From Eledone cirrhosa (taxonomy: Eukaryota > Mollusca > Cephalopoda > Octopoda > Eledonidae), in the NCBI GenBank assembly GCA_964016885.1, contig OZ024740.1, positions 198,058,082 through 198,122,081 of the forward strand: a DNA stretch of 64,000 nucleotides. The letters run 5' to 3'. Below are positions 13,129-26,059 of the stretch, one piece after another. The stretch's first letter is position 1. Each line of letters opens with the position of its first letter. A model generated the notes under the pieces. It had not been told where the DNA came from. It saw only the letters and a program-made list of their open reading frames with translations, and made no database searches. Both the position numbers and the translations under genes were made by a program.

Positions 13129-13473
13129 CTTGGCAAGAAGAAATGGAAAGTGCCATTAATAACAATAATAAACTTGATATTTTATCAAATAATTGTTAGA
13201 ATGGATATTTACAACAGCATCGTATTTAAAACATTCAAACATTAATTCGATGAACATTGAATACTCATGGATAAAATATAAAAAATAAGAAGGAAAAAAA
13301 AAGAGGCAGATTATTATTAAATTTGTTTCTTTCAAAGATATCAAAGAGAAAACAGAAGCAATAGGCGTAATCATAGCTGTATAATTAAGGAATTCGATCT
13401 ATAAACTCTGGTTTCAAATGTCTTCTACTAGAGCCACATGTCTGTAGCCACATGTCTATAGCCACATGATTGT

Positions 13474-14063
<590 letters not shown>

Positions 14064-14348
14064 TATATAACTGCTCTGTAGAACAACTGATGTTATTACA
14101 TTGAGCTATTTATCTTACTGGTAATAAGGTAGTAATAAATTACTGACCTTCACTGTTTAGGGTTTAAAATATACATAACTATAAACAGTTTTAGTATATA
14201 CATAACCATAAATAGTATCCTTAATATTATATATATATATATAGCAGCCTGCTAATATACAAATGAGACCGATCAGTCACTGTATTTTCCAGAAAATATC
14301 TCATATATTTTCACTAGCTCTGACAGTTGGCAGTTAAATAGTACACAA

Positions 14349-14378
14349 TACTGATGAAGGGTAATAACCCAGAAATAT
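14349..14378 (+). ncRNA. Hammerhead-like core (isolated candidate)
   Basis: CTGATGA (14351-14357) is followed by a 4-bp stem GGGT/ACCC with loop AATA and GAAAT (14372-14376). One A·A mismatch closes stem II. Flanking stems I and III are weak, so this is probably a decayed Penelope-type terminal ribozyme rather than an active one. Confidence 0.4.
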
Positions 14379-14550
14379 TAGTGTTTGCCGTTCTCTTTAT
14401 ATGCCAACACAAGAGCAAGAATGACGGGGTCGTTCAACTCACATGCTCAAGAGGCTGTTTGCATGATTGCAAACGAATTGAATATCATTATTTATATTCG
14501 AAAAACTCAGAATTATATTTCTTGTATTCAGCCATGTAGAGCAATAAAAG

Positions 14551-14833
<283 letters not shown>

Positions 14834-14835
<2 letters not shown>

Positions 14836-15415
14836 TTTGAGCGGTTTAGCTTGCTTCGTTTTCTTGCCTTAGCTTCATGACCGCCATTTTCAGTTTGTTT
14901 GGTCTCTATAACCTATGTTTATTGCTCTGGTCTTCTTTTAGTCCATTGAGCGCTTGCCGCATAGCTCTAAAACTGCGTTTCGTTTTGCTTTTGACCACTG
15001 TCGCAATTCGATCTCGCTGTAATCACTCCAACAATACAACTGCTAGGAACCCGCTCGCTGGCTGAGAACAAAATACCTGTTGACGAAGTAGCAGGCTTGT
15101 TCGAACATTATACCAAAAGCTTAATATGGAAGCAGGCAGTATAATTGATTTAGGTGTCGCAGAAACCTTTCACTGGATTATACCATCAATTCCAGGGATC
15201 CAGGTAAATTCTTTCGTTTGACCTGTTTAGCTTGCTTCGTTTTTTTGGGTTAGGTGGCTGATAGCTTCATGACCGCCTTTTCCAGTTTGTTTGGTCTCTA
15301 TAATCTAGGTTTATTGCTCTGGTCTTCTTTTAGTCCATTGAGCGCTTGCCGCATATCTCGAAAATTGCTTTTCGTTTTGTTTTTGACCACTGTCGAAATT
15401 CGATCTTGCTGAAAT
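14834..15415 (+). repeat. Interspersed repeat family T, two units
   Basis: A roughly 190-bp block with TTAGCTTGCTTCGTTTT and TTGCTCTGGTCTTCTTTTAG occurs at 14834-15021 and again at 15209-15413. The segment between (GTTCGAACATTATACC ... AGGGATCCAGGTAAATT) links them. The same family, diverged, is present twice at 50640-51500, with the linker CCGGGTAAATTTTCAATACC. No protein domain recognised. Confidence 0.75.
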
Positions 15416-15614
15416 TATATTTGTATATATATATATATACAGATTAGAGCAAACATCACGAGCGCTCTATCTCAAAATTATTTTTGAAAAGCATTAGAAA
15501 TGCGCAACCGCTAAAAACTTAAAACTAAAACTGAATACTAACCAATACTTATTACTAATTTATACTTATTCCTAATTAAACTATTTTTCAGCATTTAAAC
15601 ATTTCTCAGCATTT

Positions 15615-16092
<478 letters not shown>

Positions 16093-16106
16093 CAGAGAGA
16101 GAGAGG

Positions 16107-16790
16107 TTGTAGTTTGCTTGAAGCACTGTGTTAGTGTAAAAATCAATATGTTATCTGAAGGCTACGACAAGGCAAAATGGATGGTAGATTTTGGGATTAT
16201 TTGAAGGCAACAAAGATGTTGGTGTGTCACCTGATATATTATTTACCTGTCCTAATATTTCGGGTCTAAAAACACTTCGTCAGAAGATTTTAATGAGTGA
16301 CTGGCTCAGAGTTCGTACGTATATTGTTTAGAGGTTCGCCATTTATTACGTTTTTTTTAAGCGGTGCTTTATTCATAGCTGTCGGAAGTGATAGGAGAAT
16401 GAAGTCGTCTGTGGACTGATATGTATAATGCTCTGTGAACGTGCTTCTATCAAATAATATGTGCTTTTGCTTGTTTTTATATCGAATCTTTCTATTCAAA
16501 TAATGCATCAACTTGTAATAGATTGGATAAAATAGCTATTCTGGATTGAACTGTGTTTGGGCTGCGTATGCGTGCGTTTATATCACATGTGTGAGTTATT
16601 ATGGCCGAGGTTATGAGTATGTGTTTTTATGTTAAGTATTGTGTGCTGCGTTCTAATATGTTGTTGATTTGTAGGTTAAGCTTAGGTATTAGTGTTTTTT
16701 TCATTGATTCTAGGTTCTTCTACGTACTTCTCCCTGGCTTCAATAGTAACTGTTAGTGTTTCCTGAAGAAGGATGGATGTGTAGTGAGGT
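16107..16790. other. No gene recognised
   Basis: Single-copy-looking intronic DNA. A TTTCCTGAAGAAGGAT stretch at about 16759 resembles PLE terminal motifs but lacks the rest of a ribozyme core. Confidence 0.4.
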
Positions 16791-16849
16791 GTGAAGAGGT
16801 CTAATGGTACTACGTATGTGGGTGTCCTTACATTTGTCTCAATGAATGC

Positions 16850-18480
16850 TATGTATCACGTATGCTCGCTGGTACATGCCTGTGGGACGAACGGGGCAGT
16901 TTGCCAGCGGGCAATGTATGTTGTTGTCCCTGGGACGCTTTTTCATAGGTTTCCTCGTACTGCTTTATACAATAACACAATGCCTCAAGCAAACAACAAC
17001 ACACCTCATTTCCCTACACCCGAGCCAGACCCAGTTTGCAACTGCTAAAATCTCTTCCAACTATCGGAGAAACGGGATAATATCGGCTGCCAAATACACC
17101 GTAACACCCAACACAATCAAGAGTGTACACCTATCAATATTCTTCCATCTATCTAGCCTTAAACATTCATTAAACTACGTACACAAATTCTGCATAAAAA
17201 CTCCTAAAACACTAACATCACCTAATCCAACAACACATAAACATTCTCCGAAAAACTTCCCAAACTAACAATAACTCCGACGTCCCTGTTCCGAAGAACA
17301 ACTCTATCTATAGATCAATGCTACCACCCGACATGGTCAAAGAAGACGCCCCAACCACTGATTATTGATATACATCACACGAAGGGAAACCTCGCGTCAT
17401 AGACTTATTGAGCTCCTCAATCTTGGCTCTAAATTCATTCCATCACAATGACTAGAAGACAAAGTCAGCTCAAGTGGCTATCGGTCATTAACAACTACTC
17501 TGACAACACGATCGCTACAGCGACGAATTCTCTCACTGAATTTCCCACTCACCTCCTCAATCACCCACTCTATCCACTCCGGCCAGCCTCGAGTTCAATC
17601 CCAAACTCTCCAGATTAAAGCAGTCTATTTTCAACACTCTACAGGGACAAACAAGGACACTCCTCAACCTCTCAAGGACACAACAACTCGTTGTAAAATC
17701 CTACGAGAGAAGGACCCCGTATAAATCCATTCTGAGAAAGGGAAATATTTCTGCGTTATCATAGAAGGGCCACTCTGAAAAATCTCCATGCACTTCTCCC
17801 AGATCCTCAAGTTTATACTTTCCAACTTTCCCGGATGTCAGCATGTCATACATAGACTTCGTTAACCACCACAAGAACAATTTAAACTTAGAGATACAAC
17901 TTTAGGCACGACATTGTGTCCCTCTACAGACCAGTACCCACCAACCTAGCAATTAAGCTAATGACTGATCCCTCATTTCTCATAACATATTCTAATTCGT
18001 ACTCATCACGTCCGACATACATCAATTCCTATCCACCATCATGGAAAACCATCTACTTTACCTTCCATAACCACACCTGAAATAAACAACAGGTGAACGT
18101 ATGGTATCCAGCCTCTCAGGACTACTGGCCAACACCTACATGAACCAGCTGGAACGTCGCGCACTCATTACCTGCAACACATGTGCTTACTTCACCTGGT
18201 ATATAGACGATATTCTTATCCATACATCCTCCCGTGAAGAAGCCGACAGGATATGCACGTCGTTTTCCGAATCTGGACGATATTATACAGTTCAGCGTAA
18301 CACAGATTGGCAACATTAGATCCCTATCCCTATACAACATCCACACAAATTTCTACAGGACATTCGTCTGCAGAGACCTGATTGCCCTTTATAAATCTGC
18401 CGGTGTTAAAATCGTGTACGTGAAGAATGAAATCACACGTATCCGGAACAAATTAAATACCAGGTGGCACTTCAACATCT
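16850..18480 (+). pseudogene. Degenerate Penelope-like retroelement
   Basis: At 18101-18319 the frame reads SLSGLLANTYMNQLERRAL ... YFTWYIDDILI, matching the Penelope-type reverse transcriptase palm (LSxxLAxxYM-x-LE followed by the YxDD box, here YIDD). The alternative frame after 18234 continues similar coding-like sequence (ENFYRTFVCRD-type text), indicating a frameshift. Upstream at about 17080-17260 the fragment ISAAKYTVTPNTIKS followed by HSLNYV...TH resembles an eroded GIY-YIG domain, perhaps from a second tandem copy. Multiple stops lie between 17240 and 18100. Dead element inside the receptor intron. The RT identification is moderate, the endonuclease weak. Confidence 0.6.
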
Positions 18481-18553
18481 TTGTTGCCTTCAATTTATTC
18501 CAAATTCAACCGTTCATATTGCAATTGTCGTTGCCTTCACATTGCATACTGCA

Positions 18554-18673
<120 letters not shown>

Positions 18674-18711
18674 TGGGTCCGTCAACACCTTATTATATAT
18701 ATATATATATT

Positions 18712-18821
18712 GAGTTCAAATCCCGCCGAGGTTAACTTTGCCTTTCATCCTTACGGGGTCGATAAAATAAAGTACCAGTAATGTACTGGGTAATTTCTGG
18801 CCTTGTGCCAATAGTAGAAAC

Positions 18822-18828
<7 letters not shown>
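18712..18828 (+). mobile_element. OK-type SINE, 5' truncated
   Basis: Begins at the B box (GAGTTCAAATCCCGCC) and runs to AGTAGAAACAATTA. Inserted between (AT)n tracts and bracketed by two copies of the GGTGGGTCCGTCAACACC island. Confidence 0.85.
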
Positions 18829-18856
<28 letters not shown>

Positions 18857-18878
18857 TGGTGGGTCCGTCAACACCTTA

Positions 18879-18924
<46 letters not shown>

Positions 18925-18926
<2 letters not shown>

Positions 18927-19042
18927 TTGCTTAAACTTTAATCTATTATTTTAATAAATATTTGTTCTACGGTTCTTATATATTTGATATATATTCATCC
19001 TTATCGAACCCTCTTTGGATTTTAGTCTTCACATTTATTTTA
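18925..19042 (-). repeat. Interspersed repeat family Q (copy 1)
   Basis: On the minus strand it reads GAAGACTAAAATCCAAAGAGGG ... AAGAACCGTAGAA ... AAGTTTAAGCAAAG. The same order occurs on the plus strand at 56773-56890, and a piece recurs at 60218-60270. No coding content. Confidence 0.65.
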
Positions 19043-19244
19043 TTACTATATATATATATATATATGTATGTATAATGAGATAGAAGTTTTAGTTCAACTT
19101 GTGAGTTGATGGTAACCGATTAATTCTTCAAGAAGGTCATTACGTGTGATTAAGAACAAAATTTGTTGAGCTGAAACATCGATCTCTTTTTTTAAATATA
19201 CTACGTCAATAACAAACATAGGTCACTATTAATTCACACATGAG

Positions 19245-19470
19245 GGCAGTGGAATGGCAGTATCGGTAGAGGGTCGAACGCCATGTTTTTCATAGAAGTG
19301 TTACGGCCCTTTATGATCTGAGTTCAAATGCCGCCGAGGTTAACTTTGCCTTTCATCCTTACGGGGTTGATAAAATAAAGTACCAGTCACGCACTGGGTT
19401 TGATTAATCGACTTTCCCCTCCCTCAAAATTGCTGGCCCTGTGTGTGCCTATATAAGAAACCATTATTAA
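19245..19470 (+). mobile_element. OK-type SINE, full length
   Basis: Head GGAATGGCAGTATCGGTAGA, B box GTTCAAATGCCGCC, long middle segment and tail TATATAAGAAACCATTATTA. Followed by a second full-length copy, with the flank AATTCGCACATAAGG similar to the 5' flank AATTCACACATGAGG, suggesting a target-site duplication. Confidence 0.9.
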
Positions 19471-19482
19471 TTCGCACATAAG

Positions 19483-19703
19483 GGCAGTGGAATGGCAGTA
19501 TCGGTAGAGAGTTGGACACCTTGCTTTGCAGCATAGAGTTACGGTCCTTTGCGGTCAGAGTTCAAATCCCGCCGAGGTTAACTTTGCCTTTCATCCTTAC
19601 GGGGTCGATAAAATAAAGTACCAGTAATGTACTGGGGTCGATTTAATCGACTTTCCCCTCCGCCAAAATTGCTGGCCTTGTGCCTATATAAGAAACAATT
19701 ATT
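19483..19703 (+). mobile_element. OK-type SINE, full length
   Basis: Complete copy with GTCGATTTAATCGACTTTCC middle segment and TATATAAGAAACAATTATTA tail. Flanked by TTAATTCRCACAT-type repeats on both sides, consistent with a target-site duplication shared with the adjacent SINE. Confidence 0.9.
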
Positions 19704-19737
19704 AATTCACACATGGTCGGACATTATTAAATCACAC

Positions 19738-19868
19738 ATGTATATACATACTGCTGTACATCTGTATACATATATGTATGTACGTATACATACATACTTA
19801 CATTTAAGTATCAGCCGTACTAAGAGTGAGAAATCAAATTTCATTTTTTCCATTTATATATATATATA
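19738..19868. repeat. Half copy of foldback family F
   Basis: The text ACTTACATTTAAGTA...CCGTACTAAGAGTGAGAAA matches the right arm of the foldback at 29599-29867 and the element at 51525-52080. Only one arm is present here. Confidence 0.7.
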
Positions 19869-19884
19869 AAAGATAGAGTGTGGT

Positions 19885-20054
19885 AAAAACTATCCCATAA
19901 CCCACCAGAGTACTCGATACCTAGGGTAATAGAGTGGGTAATATGAAAAGATTCAGGACCCCTATGGCTGAGCTCCGGCCGTTTCGACAGCTAGCCCCGA
20001 ACTGTTTGGATCTAGCTGTCGAAACGCCCGCTCAGTAGTCGGAGTCCTGAATCT

Positions 20055-20062
<8 letters not shown>
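19885..20062. repeat. Hairpin repeat, family H (member 2)
   Basis: Two inverted blocks, GATTCAGGACCCC...TTTCGACAGCTA (19949-19997) and its complement (20011-20061), form a long hairpin. It opens with CCACCAGAGTACTCGATACC as in the other members. Confidence 0.75.
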
Positions 20063-20121
<59 letters not shown>

Positions 20122-20126
20122 CATAT
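20059..20126. repeat. (CA)n and short (AT)n
   Basis: CA dinucleotide run of about 45 bp with AT end. Confidence 0.93.
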
Positions 20127-20690
20127 AGCGAGACTCTCTGATATTAGTCTTGTAGCTTGTATTCCCGTCAATGAAGTTTTGGCATATTTTAAACTGCGTG
20201 TAAATACTTCTCTTGGATATTTTTAGCTATCTCTTCAGTTATTCATGAATTTTAGTGACAAGTGACTTTCTGTTCAATATGTACTACTCATTAGTTGTTG
20301 TGTTACTATACATGGCGTTTTGGGGTGCTATTTCTAGCGTTATTACGAACCTGCTATATTGTCCTGATATACAGATATTCGTTTGTTAGTCGAAATATTC
20401 ACGCGTTTTATTGAACGAACCGTGCTGTTTCGATAAGGATAAGTTCTGGATACTATCTATTGCATATTATTTACTACTGCCAAAGAACCCCTCTGATGAC
20501 GAAATTTATTCCAATATTGGTTGTCTAAATTTATTAGGATAATTAATATTATTTCTTAAATTCAGAAACTGCAGTCAGGGAAATGATACAAGTGAAACTG
20601 TTATATTAGTTTATCTAGATTGTGAAGATTTTGGCATAAGTTAAACTGTCTAAATGATTCTCTGATTCAGCGATCTTTTCATTGAGATGT
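20127..20690. other. No gene recognised
   Basis: Intronic AT-rich DNA, no supported feature. Confidence 0.5.
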
Positions 20691-20772
20691 CCAAGTATAT
20701 TAGTGACAAATAATTTTATGATTGATATACACTTACATATATACATACATACACGCATACACATACACGCCT

Positions 20773-20893
<121 letters not shown>

Positions 20894-21214
20894 AATGAAA
20901 GTATAGAAATTATTGGGAGCATGAAGCCAACAGTATTTCATAATATATATATGTATGTGTGTGTATGTGTTGGTCCTCTATCTTTACACTTGCGTCTCTC
21001 TGTGATTATGTACCATGAACTGGTTGTTCGAATAAGCCAAGGTGGTGCGGCAGCATGGCCGTGAATACGTATGTATGTGTGCACGTAATAATTTCACTAT
21101 CGAATGCTTCCGACTTTTAAATGATTCCGTTATTTCAATTTTTCGTTCTTTCAATGCAACACTTATGTAGATGTTGATGAATATATTTGAAATAATGCAA
21201 TATACCATGCTTAC

Positions 21215-21366
21215 CGTCACCTCTCCTCTTCATAATCCTCACGGTTGGATAACATCCGTAAGGTCGGCTGGTCTTGCTTGGTGATCCAGCCGGATCAATT
21301 GGAGACAGTTGCTTCTGATAGGACCCGTTGGCGGGCGTGTTTGAGGAATCTTCCCCCAAGACCCTT
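21215..21366 (-). other. Exon-like segment (candidate alternative or unrelated exon)
   Basis: On the minus strand an acceptor-like tract (TTTACCCATTTATTCCTAG) precedes and a strong donor (GTAAGC) follows a 152-bp GC-richer segment. The frame with no stop gives VLGEDSSNTPANGSYQKQ...PYGCYPTV. Joined to the upstream receptor exon (phase 1) it would read in another frame and reach a stop after about 40 codons, since 152 is not a multiple of three. It could be a poison or alternative exon of the receptor, an exon of another gene, or a chance combination. Product unknown. Confidence 0.3.
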
Positions 21367-21497
21367 CTAGGAATAAATGGGTAAAGAAGCACTATTCCGC
21401 CTAATTAAATATCCATTGAATGGGGAGATGTTTACATTTTATGGAGTCTTAGAGTCGTTGTCGTTAGATACAATTTATTAGACATTTAAAAATAGTG

Positions 21498-21531
21498 TAA
21501 TGTTTCTTCTTCTTCTTCTTCTTCTTCTTCT
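21498..21531. repeat. (TTC)n microsatellite
   Basis: Short TTC trinucleotide run. Confidence 0.9.
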
Positions 21532-21689
21532 TTGTACATTTACTCCTGGAGTGGTCGTGGGAGCAGTGTCGTCTAGTGCGCCCGGCATCAGGTCCTATCA
21601 GAATCTACTTCTCACAATAAGCACATCTGAATTTATGAATGTTATTCATAATTTTGTTCTGTCATAATAGACAATTATTAATGACTATG

Positions 21690-22098
21690 GATGTTAGGGT
21701 AGATAATCGGACAGCATACTTGGTGGTATTTAGTTTAGGCCCTTTACTTTCTATTTTCAAATCACGTCGATGTTAGCTTTGCCTCTCATTTTAACAGAGT
21801 CAATAAAATAATTGTTTCTACTTTAGGCACAAGTCCAGCAATTAACCAGTGCATTACTGGTACTTTATTTTATCGACCCCGTAAGGATGAAAGGCAAAGT
21901 TAACCTCGGCGGGATTTGAACTCAGATCGTAAAGGGACGTAACTATGCTGGAAAGCATGGCGTCCGACCCTCTACCGATACTGCCAATCCACCCAACAGA
22001 GTCAATAAAATAATGTACCAGTAACTTACTGCGGTCGGTTTCCCCTTCCCTTTAAATTGCTGGCCGTGTGCAAAAATAGTGCCAAAAGTAGGATCGAT
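21690..22098 (+). mobile_element. Old diverged SINE interrupted by a younger SINE
   Basis: The plus-strand head and body (GGGTAGATAATCGGACAGC ... TTTTAACAGAGTCAATAAAA) continue after the insertion with GTACCAGTAACTTACTGCGG and a GCTGGCCGTGTGC tail. The insertion splits it at the AACAGAGTCAATAAAATAAT segment, which is duplicated. Confidence 0.8.
21811..21994 (-). mobile_element. OK-type SINE nested in older SINE, with target-site duplication
   Basis: Complete minus-strand copy. The direct repeat AACAGAGTCAATAAAATAAT occurs at 21793-21812 and 21995-22014, a target-site duplication of about 18-20 bp as expected from LINE-mediated retroposition. Confidence 0.93.
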
Positions 22099-22255
22099 TA
22101 ACTAATAAAAGAATAAAATTATGTGAGGCTAGAAAATTTTATCTGAAATAATTTGTTGAATCAGAAGTTGAAACTTATATTTTGTTAAAGTTCGCCTGGC
22201 CACTTGAATCACAAATAGCAGTTATTTCACCATTTTACTGTTGATTTCACAGCAG

Positions 22256-22261
<6 letters not shown>

Positions 22262-22287
<26 letters not shown>
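22262..22287. repeat. (AT)n microsatellite
   Basis: Short AT run within the intron. Confidence 0.9.
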
Positions 22288-22390
22288 GAATGAACCTCGG
22301 TCGGTTTTGACGATGAGTGATCCAGTTCTTCGATCAATGGAACAGCCTGTTCGTGAAGTTGAGTTCATCGATGAAAATCCTATCAAGGAG
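22288..22390 (+). repeat. Possible interspersed repeat fragment
   Basis: The segment with GGTCGGTTTTGACGATGAGT, CAATGGAACAGCCTGTTCGT and GAAGTTGAGTTCATCG resembles, from memory, an abundant cephalopod repeat. A 92-codon open frame passes through, but I see no domain. Low confidence. Confidence 0.35.
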
Positions 22391-22429
22391 CCGTCGGTAT
22401 TTTATCATACTGCGATCTTCAGCTTATCT

Positions 22430-22506
22430 AACAAAGTAGCCTGGATCTCATGCAGGCTACTTTGTATGTTACGACACTGTCCCTATAACTTTATTGATAG
22501 TTATAG
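22430..22506. repeat. Two adjacent perfect hairpins
   Basis: ACAAAGTAGCCTG ... CAGGCTACTTTGT forms a 13-bp stem with a 9-base loop. Just downstream CTATAACTTT...GTTATAG forms a shorter stem. They lie about 100 bp 3' of the receptor exon donor on the transcribed strand. Confidence 0.55.
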
Positions 22507-22602
22507 GATCTGTAAGTAACGAAATAAACGATAGAAGAAACAAAAATGTTTAACTAGAATGAAATATGTGGCTCTTTCTGGCCTAATCTGGCCCATACTT
22601 AC

Positions 22603-23663
22603 CCAATACGATAGCTAAAGTCTTTGTGGCTTTCTTTTCCTTCCTCATGGCACCCTTTGTGCCGTGGTTATCTTTCTTTTTTTTTACCTCTTTCTTGTGG
22701 AAGTTAAATTTTGTCAAAGTCTTTTTCTTAGCTGAACCGCCTCTTTTATTAAGTCCTGCAAATTTCTGTTTGGGCGGCGAAAGTAAGGTTTTTCGAGGAA
22801 GCGATACCACTATATCTGCAGGAGTAGTAGGAGTGGAAGCCGCAGCGCCAGCTGCAGCAGCAGCGGCCGCAGCAGTAGCAGCAGCAACAGTAGCAGCAGC
22901 AGTGGTTGTTGATGACGATGAGGTACTAGTAGTTGTTGTTGTAGTAGTCGATGTGGCTGCGTTAAACTGTGTTTCTAGTTCAACATTAGACGGTGCCACG
23001 CAAGCCTGGAGACCGTCTTGTTTCAATGACGTTCTCTCATCGTTTACATCGTTCAGCATCATGCCTCCTGTTGTGTTGCTATTTTCTATAACATGTCCTT
23101 TTATTTCACTACTGGGGGTGCTCTTTGGCCCACTGTCGTCATCCATATTATCATCATACAAATCATCATCATTCAAGCCAGCATCATTACAAGCTGCCGT
23201 ATTCACAAGAACCTCGTCTTTCAACCGTCCTCGCCCGACATTGTTAGCAGAATCCCCACGTTTCGTACCAAACTTAGAATCATCATTATCTAACTTCATA
23301 TCAACTTTGCTCGTAGTTGCTTTATTTTCTATAACATTTGCCAGCGCTTCACGTTCGAGTTTTTGCTTGGCTTTTTTCTCTTTTACTTTTCGACTGCGGA
23401 GCATTAGTACTCGGTATATTCTCCAGTATAGAAAAATCATCACAATTGACGGTATATAGAAAGAGCCCATGGAGGAATATATAAGGAAATCTGAGTTGAA
23501 AAATGCACAGTCTAATGGCTGACGTTTGTCAGAGTAATTAACTCCTAAAGCTATTGGAGCAGCAATGGCGATTGATATAAGCCAGACGAGTCCTATCATT
23601 ACGTAGACCCGTTTAGAATTCTTGTGTTTTGAGTACTTTATTGGTTGAGTGACAGCAATAAAT
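22603..23663 (-). CDS. D2-like dopamine receptor, exon for ICL2-TM4-TM5-ICL3-TM6 start
   Basis: This 1061-bp exon encodes 353 codons of an aminergic receptor. It starts right after the DR of the DRY/F motif (FIAVTQPIKYSKHKNSKRVY, ICL2). TM4 (about residues 22-42, VMIGLVWLISIAIAAP) and ECL2 with the conserved disulfide Cys (LDCAFF) follow. TM5 (about 58-82) carries the YSSMGS serines used for catechol binding in D2 receptors. ICL3 is unusually long, near 260 residues, with acidic stretches (DDDLYDDNMDDD), Thr/Ser runs, an Ala run of about 8-11 and basic blocks, ending KKATKTLAIVLG at the TM6 start. Acceptor TTTTCAG lies just above 23663 and donor GGTAAGT at 22603. The 5' exons (signal, TM1-TM3) are expected at higher coordinates but I could not locate them. 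The 277-codon plus-strand frame over this exon is its antisense shadow. Confidence 0.94.
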
Positions 23664-23699
23664 CTGAAAATATAAAACAGAAAGAGAACCACGTTATCG

Positions 23700-24200
23700 A
23701 TAAGTTGTCAGAAAGGCAAGAATCACTCACTAACACATACACAAATACAAATATATACAGAAACACATCCACACACACACACACACACAAACATATACAG
23801 AAACACACACACAAGCACAAACATATACAGAAACACACACACACATTCAAACACAAAGAAATACACAAACACAAACACAAACATTTACAAAAACAGAAAG
23901 ACACAGATACATAAAGACGTAGATTTTACAAATACGTATACACAAACATATTCACAAATACAGAAACGCATACATATACAAACACAAACGCAAACACAAA
24001 CACAAACACAAATATACAAGCACATATATGAACAGACATGCATACGTACACAAACGCACATCTACGCAAACACATATGCGCAGGTACTCACACACACGAA
24101 CACACATATATGCAAATACAAATATACAATCACACATATACACAGACACAAATATAAACGAACATAGAAACAGTAGATGAAAGGCCTTCACATACAGGCG
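23700..24200. repeat. Degenerate ACACAA/ACATAT-rich low-complexity tract
   Basis: CA-rich imperfect repeats (ACACAAACACAAAC, ACATATACAGAAACACA) directly upstream of the receptor exon, within the preceding intron. Confidence 0.8.
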
Positions 24201-24395
24201 TCGACAAACATTTGTTCACACATAAACAGTTCTGGTAATGCAATAAAATATACCGACTCGGTGTAAAGTCCTGTAGAGACGTTCAATTTCTCTGCCAACA
24301 AATTATTTTTATGACTAGACATAATGGATTTATGATAAAATAACATAGACCCACATTAGAATAGTTTGGGCAGCTGAAACACATATATCTACGTA

Positions 24396-24397
<2 letters not shown>

Positions 24398-24454
<57 letters not shown>

Positions 24455-24553
24455 ACACACCCACACACGCATACACACACACACACACGCATACACACAC
24501 ACACACACACACACAGACACACAGACACACACACAGACACACACATACACACA
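24398..24553. repeat. (CA)n microsatellite
   Basis: About 150 bp of CA with a few interruptions. Confidence 0.95.
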
Positions 24554-24597
24554 TGTTAGAAATTATTATAACTATAATTTGTTATGTTTTTATTATT

Positions 24598-24781
24598 GTT
24601 TCTACTTTAGGCACAAGGCCAGCAATTACCCAGTACATTACTGGTACTTTATTTTATCGACCCCGTAAGGATGAAAGGCAAAGTTAACCTCGGCGGGATT
24701 TGAACTCAGAATGTAAAGGGACGTAACTATGCTAGAAAGCATGGCGTCCAACCCTCTAGCGATACTGCCAATTCACCGCCT
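24598..24781 (-). mobile_element. OK-type SINE with target-site duplication
   Basis: Minus-strand copy. TTATGTTTTTATTATTGTT occurs directly on both sides (24582-24600 and 24782-24800). Confidence 0.92.
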
Positions 24782-24801
24782 TTATGTTTTTATTATTGTT
24801 A

Positions 24802-25358
24802 TTGCTTCTGTAATTACTATAATTATTCCTACCTGCATTGATTCCTAACTCTCCGCCATTGTTGATAACAATGTCGAAGATTTAGAAAGTTGATAGAACG
24901 AAGAAAAAATCGAAGTTATATATCAGTTGGAATAGAACCAATATGGCATCTTAGGTGTTATTTGAATAATCCCCCCTTCTTTATTCTTACATCATTCCTT
25001 CTCTGGCCACTAGCAATATAACAACAATACGCTTGAAGAAGCGTGACTAACTGGCGTGGCAAGCAGGCTTTCTTAAAACAACTAATGTTTTCTTTCAACA
25101 CATTAGGTTTTCTATAATTTGTGTTTTTTCAATATCTTTTTCAGGTAAACATTTTCTTGAAATAGTGTTCAATAATGCTTATTTGGTTTATGAAACCACA
25201 CCATTTAATTTCTGTGTGTATCATTAGTCCAGTGATCTGAAGGCCTTATCTATTTTCATTAAAGCAACGACGACATTGAAATCGCTCGTAAAATCTACGA
25301 CCGGAAAATAATTAAAAACAGAAAAAAGATTGGTTTCTTATAATATTAATGATTCCAG
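24802..25358. other. No gene recognised
   Basis: AT-rich DNA, nothing supported. Confidence 0.45.
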
Positions 25359-25385
25359 AACTGCTGCTGCTGCTGTTGCTGCTGT

Positions 25386-25443
<58 letters not shown>
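25359..25443. repeat. (CTG)n then (ACT)n trinucleotide repeats
   Basis: CTGCTGTTGCTGCTG followed by a pure ACT run of about 57 bp, then GATGATGATG. Confidence 0.93.
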
Positions 25444-25539
25444 GAAGATCATGATGATGATGATGTAAAAATTGAAAGCGTATAAACAAATTAAACATAA
25501 AAATAAACAATAAATTAATAACAATAAAAATCCCCCAAT

Positions 25540-26040
25540 TTGGAGATCACCACCCAGGTGTAACTTAGAAACTCCACAGATACTAAACCACCCTAATCTC
25601 CAAGAGCATCATAGCTAACTGCCTCTCGTCTTCCGAAGCTCTACAGCCTCCAGGTATCGATGTTCGACCCCATCGAAAGCTTTCGATTGATGCAATTGAT
25701 AGGAGCCCCACCGTAGCCAGGTCTACTTCTTACCCTCTCTTTATTTGTATCGCATGAGGTGGAGGTTGTCGGGGTTGTGCATTTTTGCGCCTCCCCGCCC
25801 TGTCCAACACTTGACAACAAGCACCAGCCTCGTTGCTAGTACCTTGGCCAAAATTTAGCTGTAGGTTGAACACAGTTTTGGGCTAGACGTTATTCACCAT
25901 GCCCCTCTTGTTCTCATCTTTCCTCGTGAGCGTTATTATGCCCCGACTCACAGAACTGGGAATTCTTCCGTTCTGCTACCTGTTACAGTAGACGGCTTCA
26001 AAGAGTTATGGGAACAAATCTGGCATGTCTACGTAAAGCT
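25540..26040. other. Unassigned, GC-richer sequence
   Basis: Less AT-rich than its surroundings but no stop-free frame with a recognisable domain. It may be an old repeat. Confidence 0.35.
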
Positions 26041-26059
26041 CGTAGGGCAGATCAACCCA

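Noticed and set aside
17080..17260. GIY-YIG endonuclease domain
   Set aside because: Only weak text similarity, no intact GIY or YIG residues; mentioned within the PLE relic but not given its own entry.
22626..23459. 277-codon plus-strand frame
   Set aside because: Antisense of the receptor exon; Val/Ala/Ser runs mirror the repeat codons of ICL3 on the other strand.
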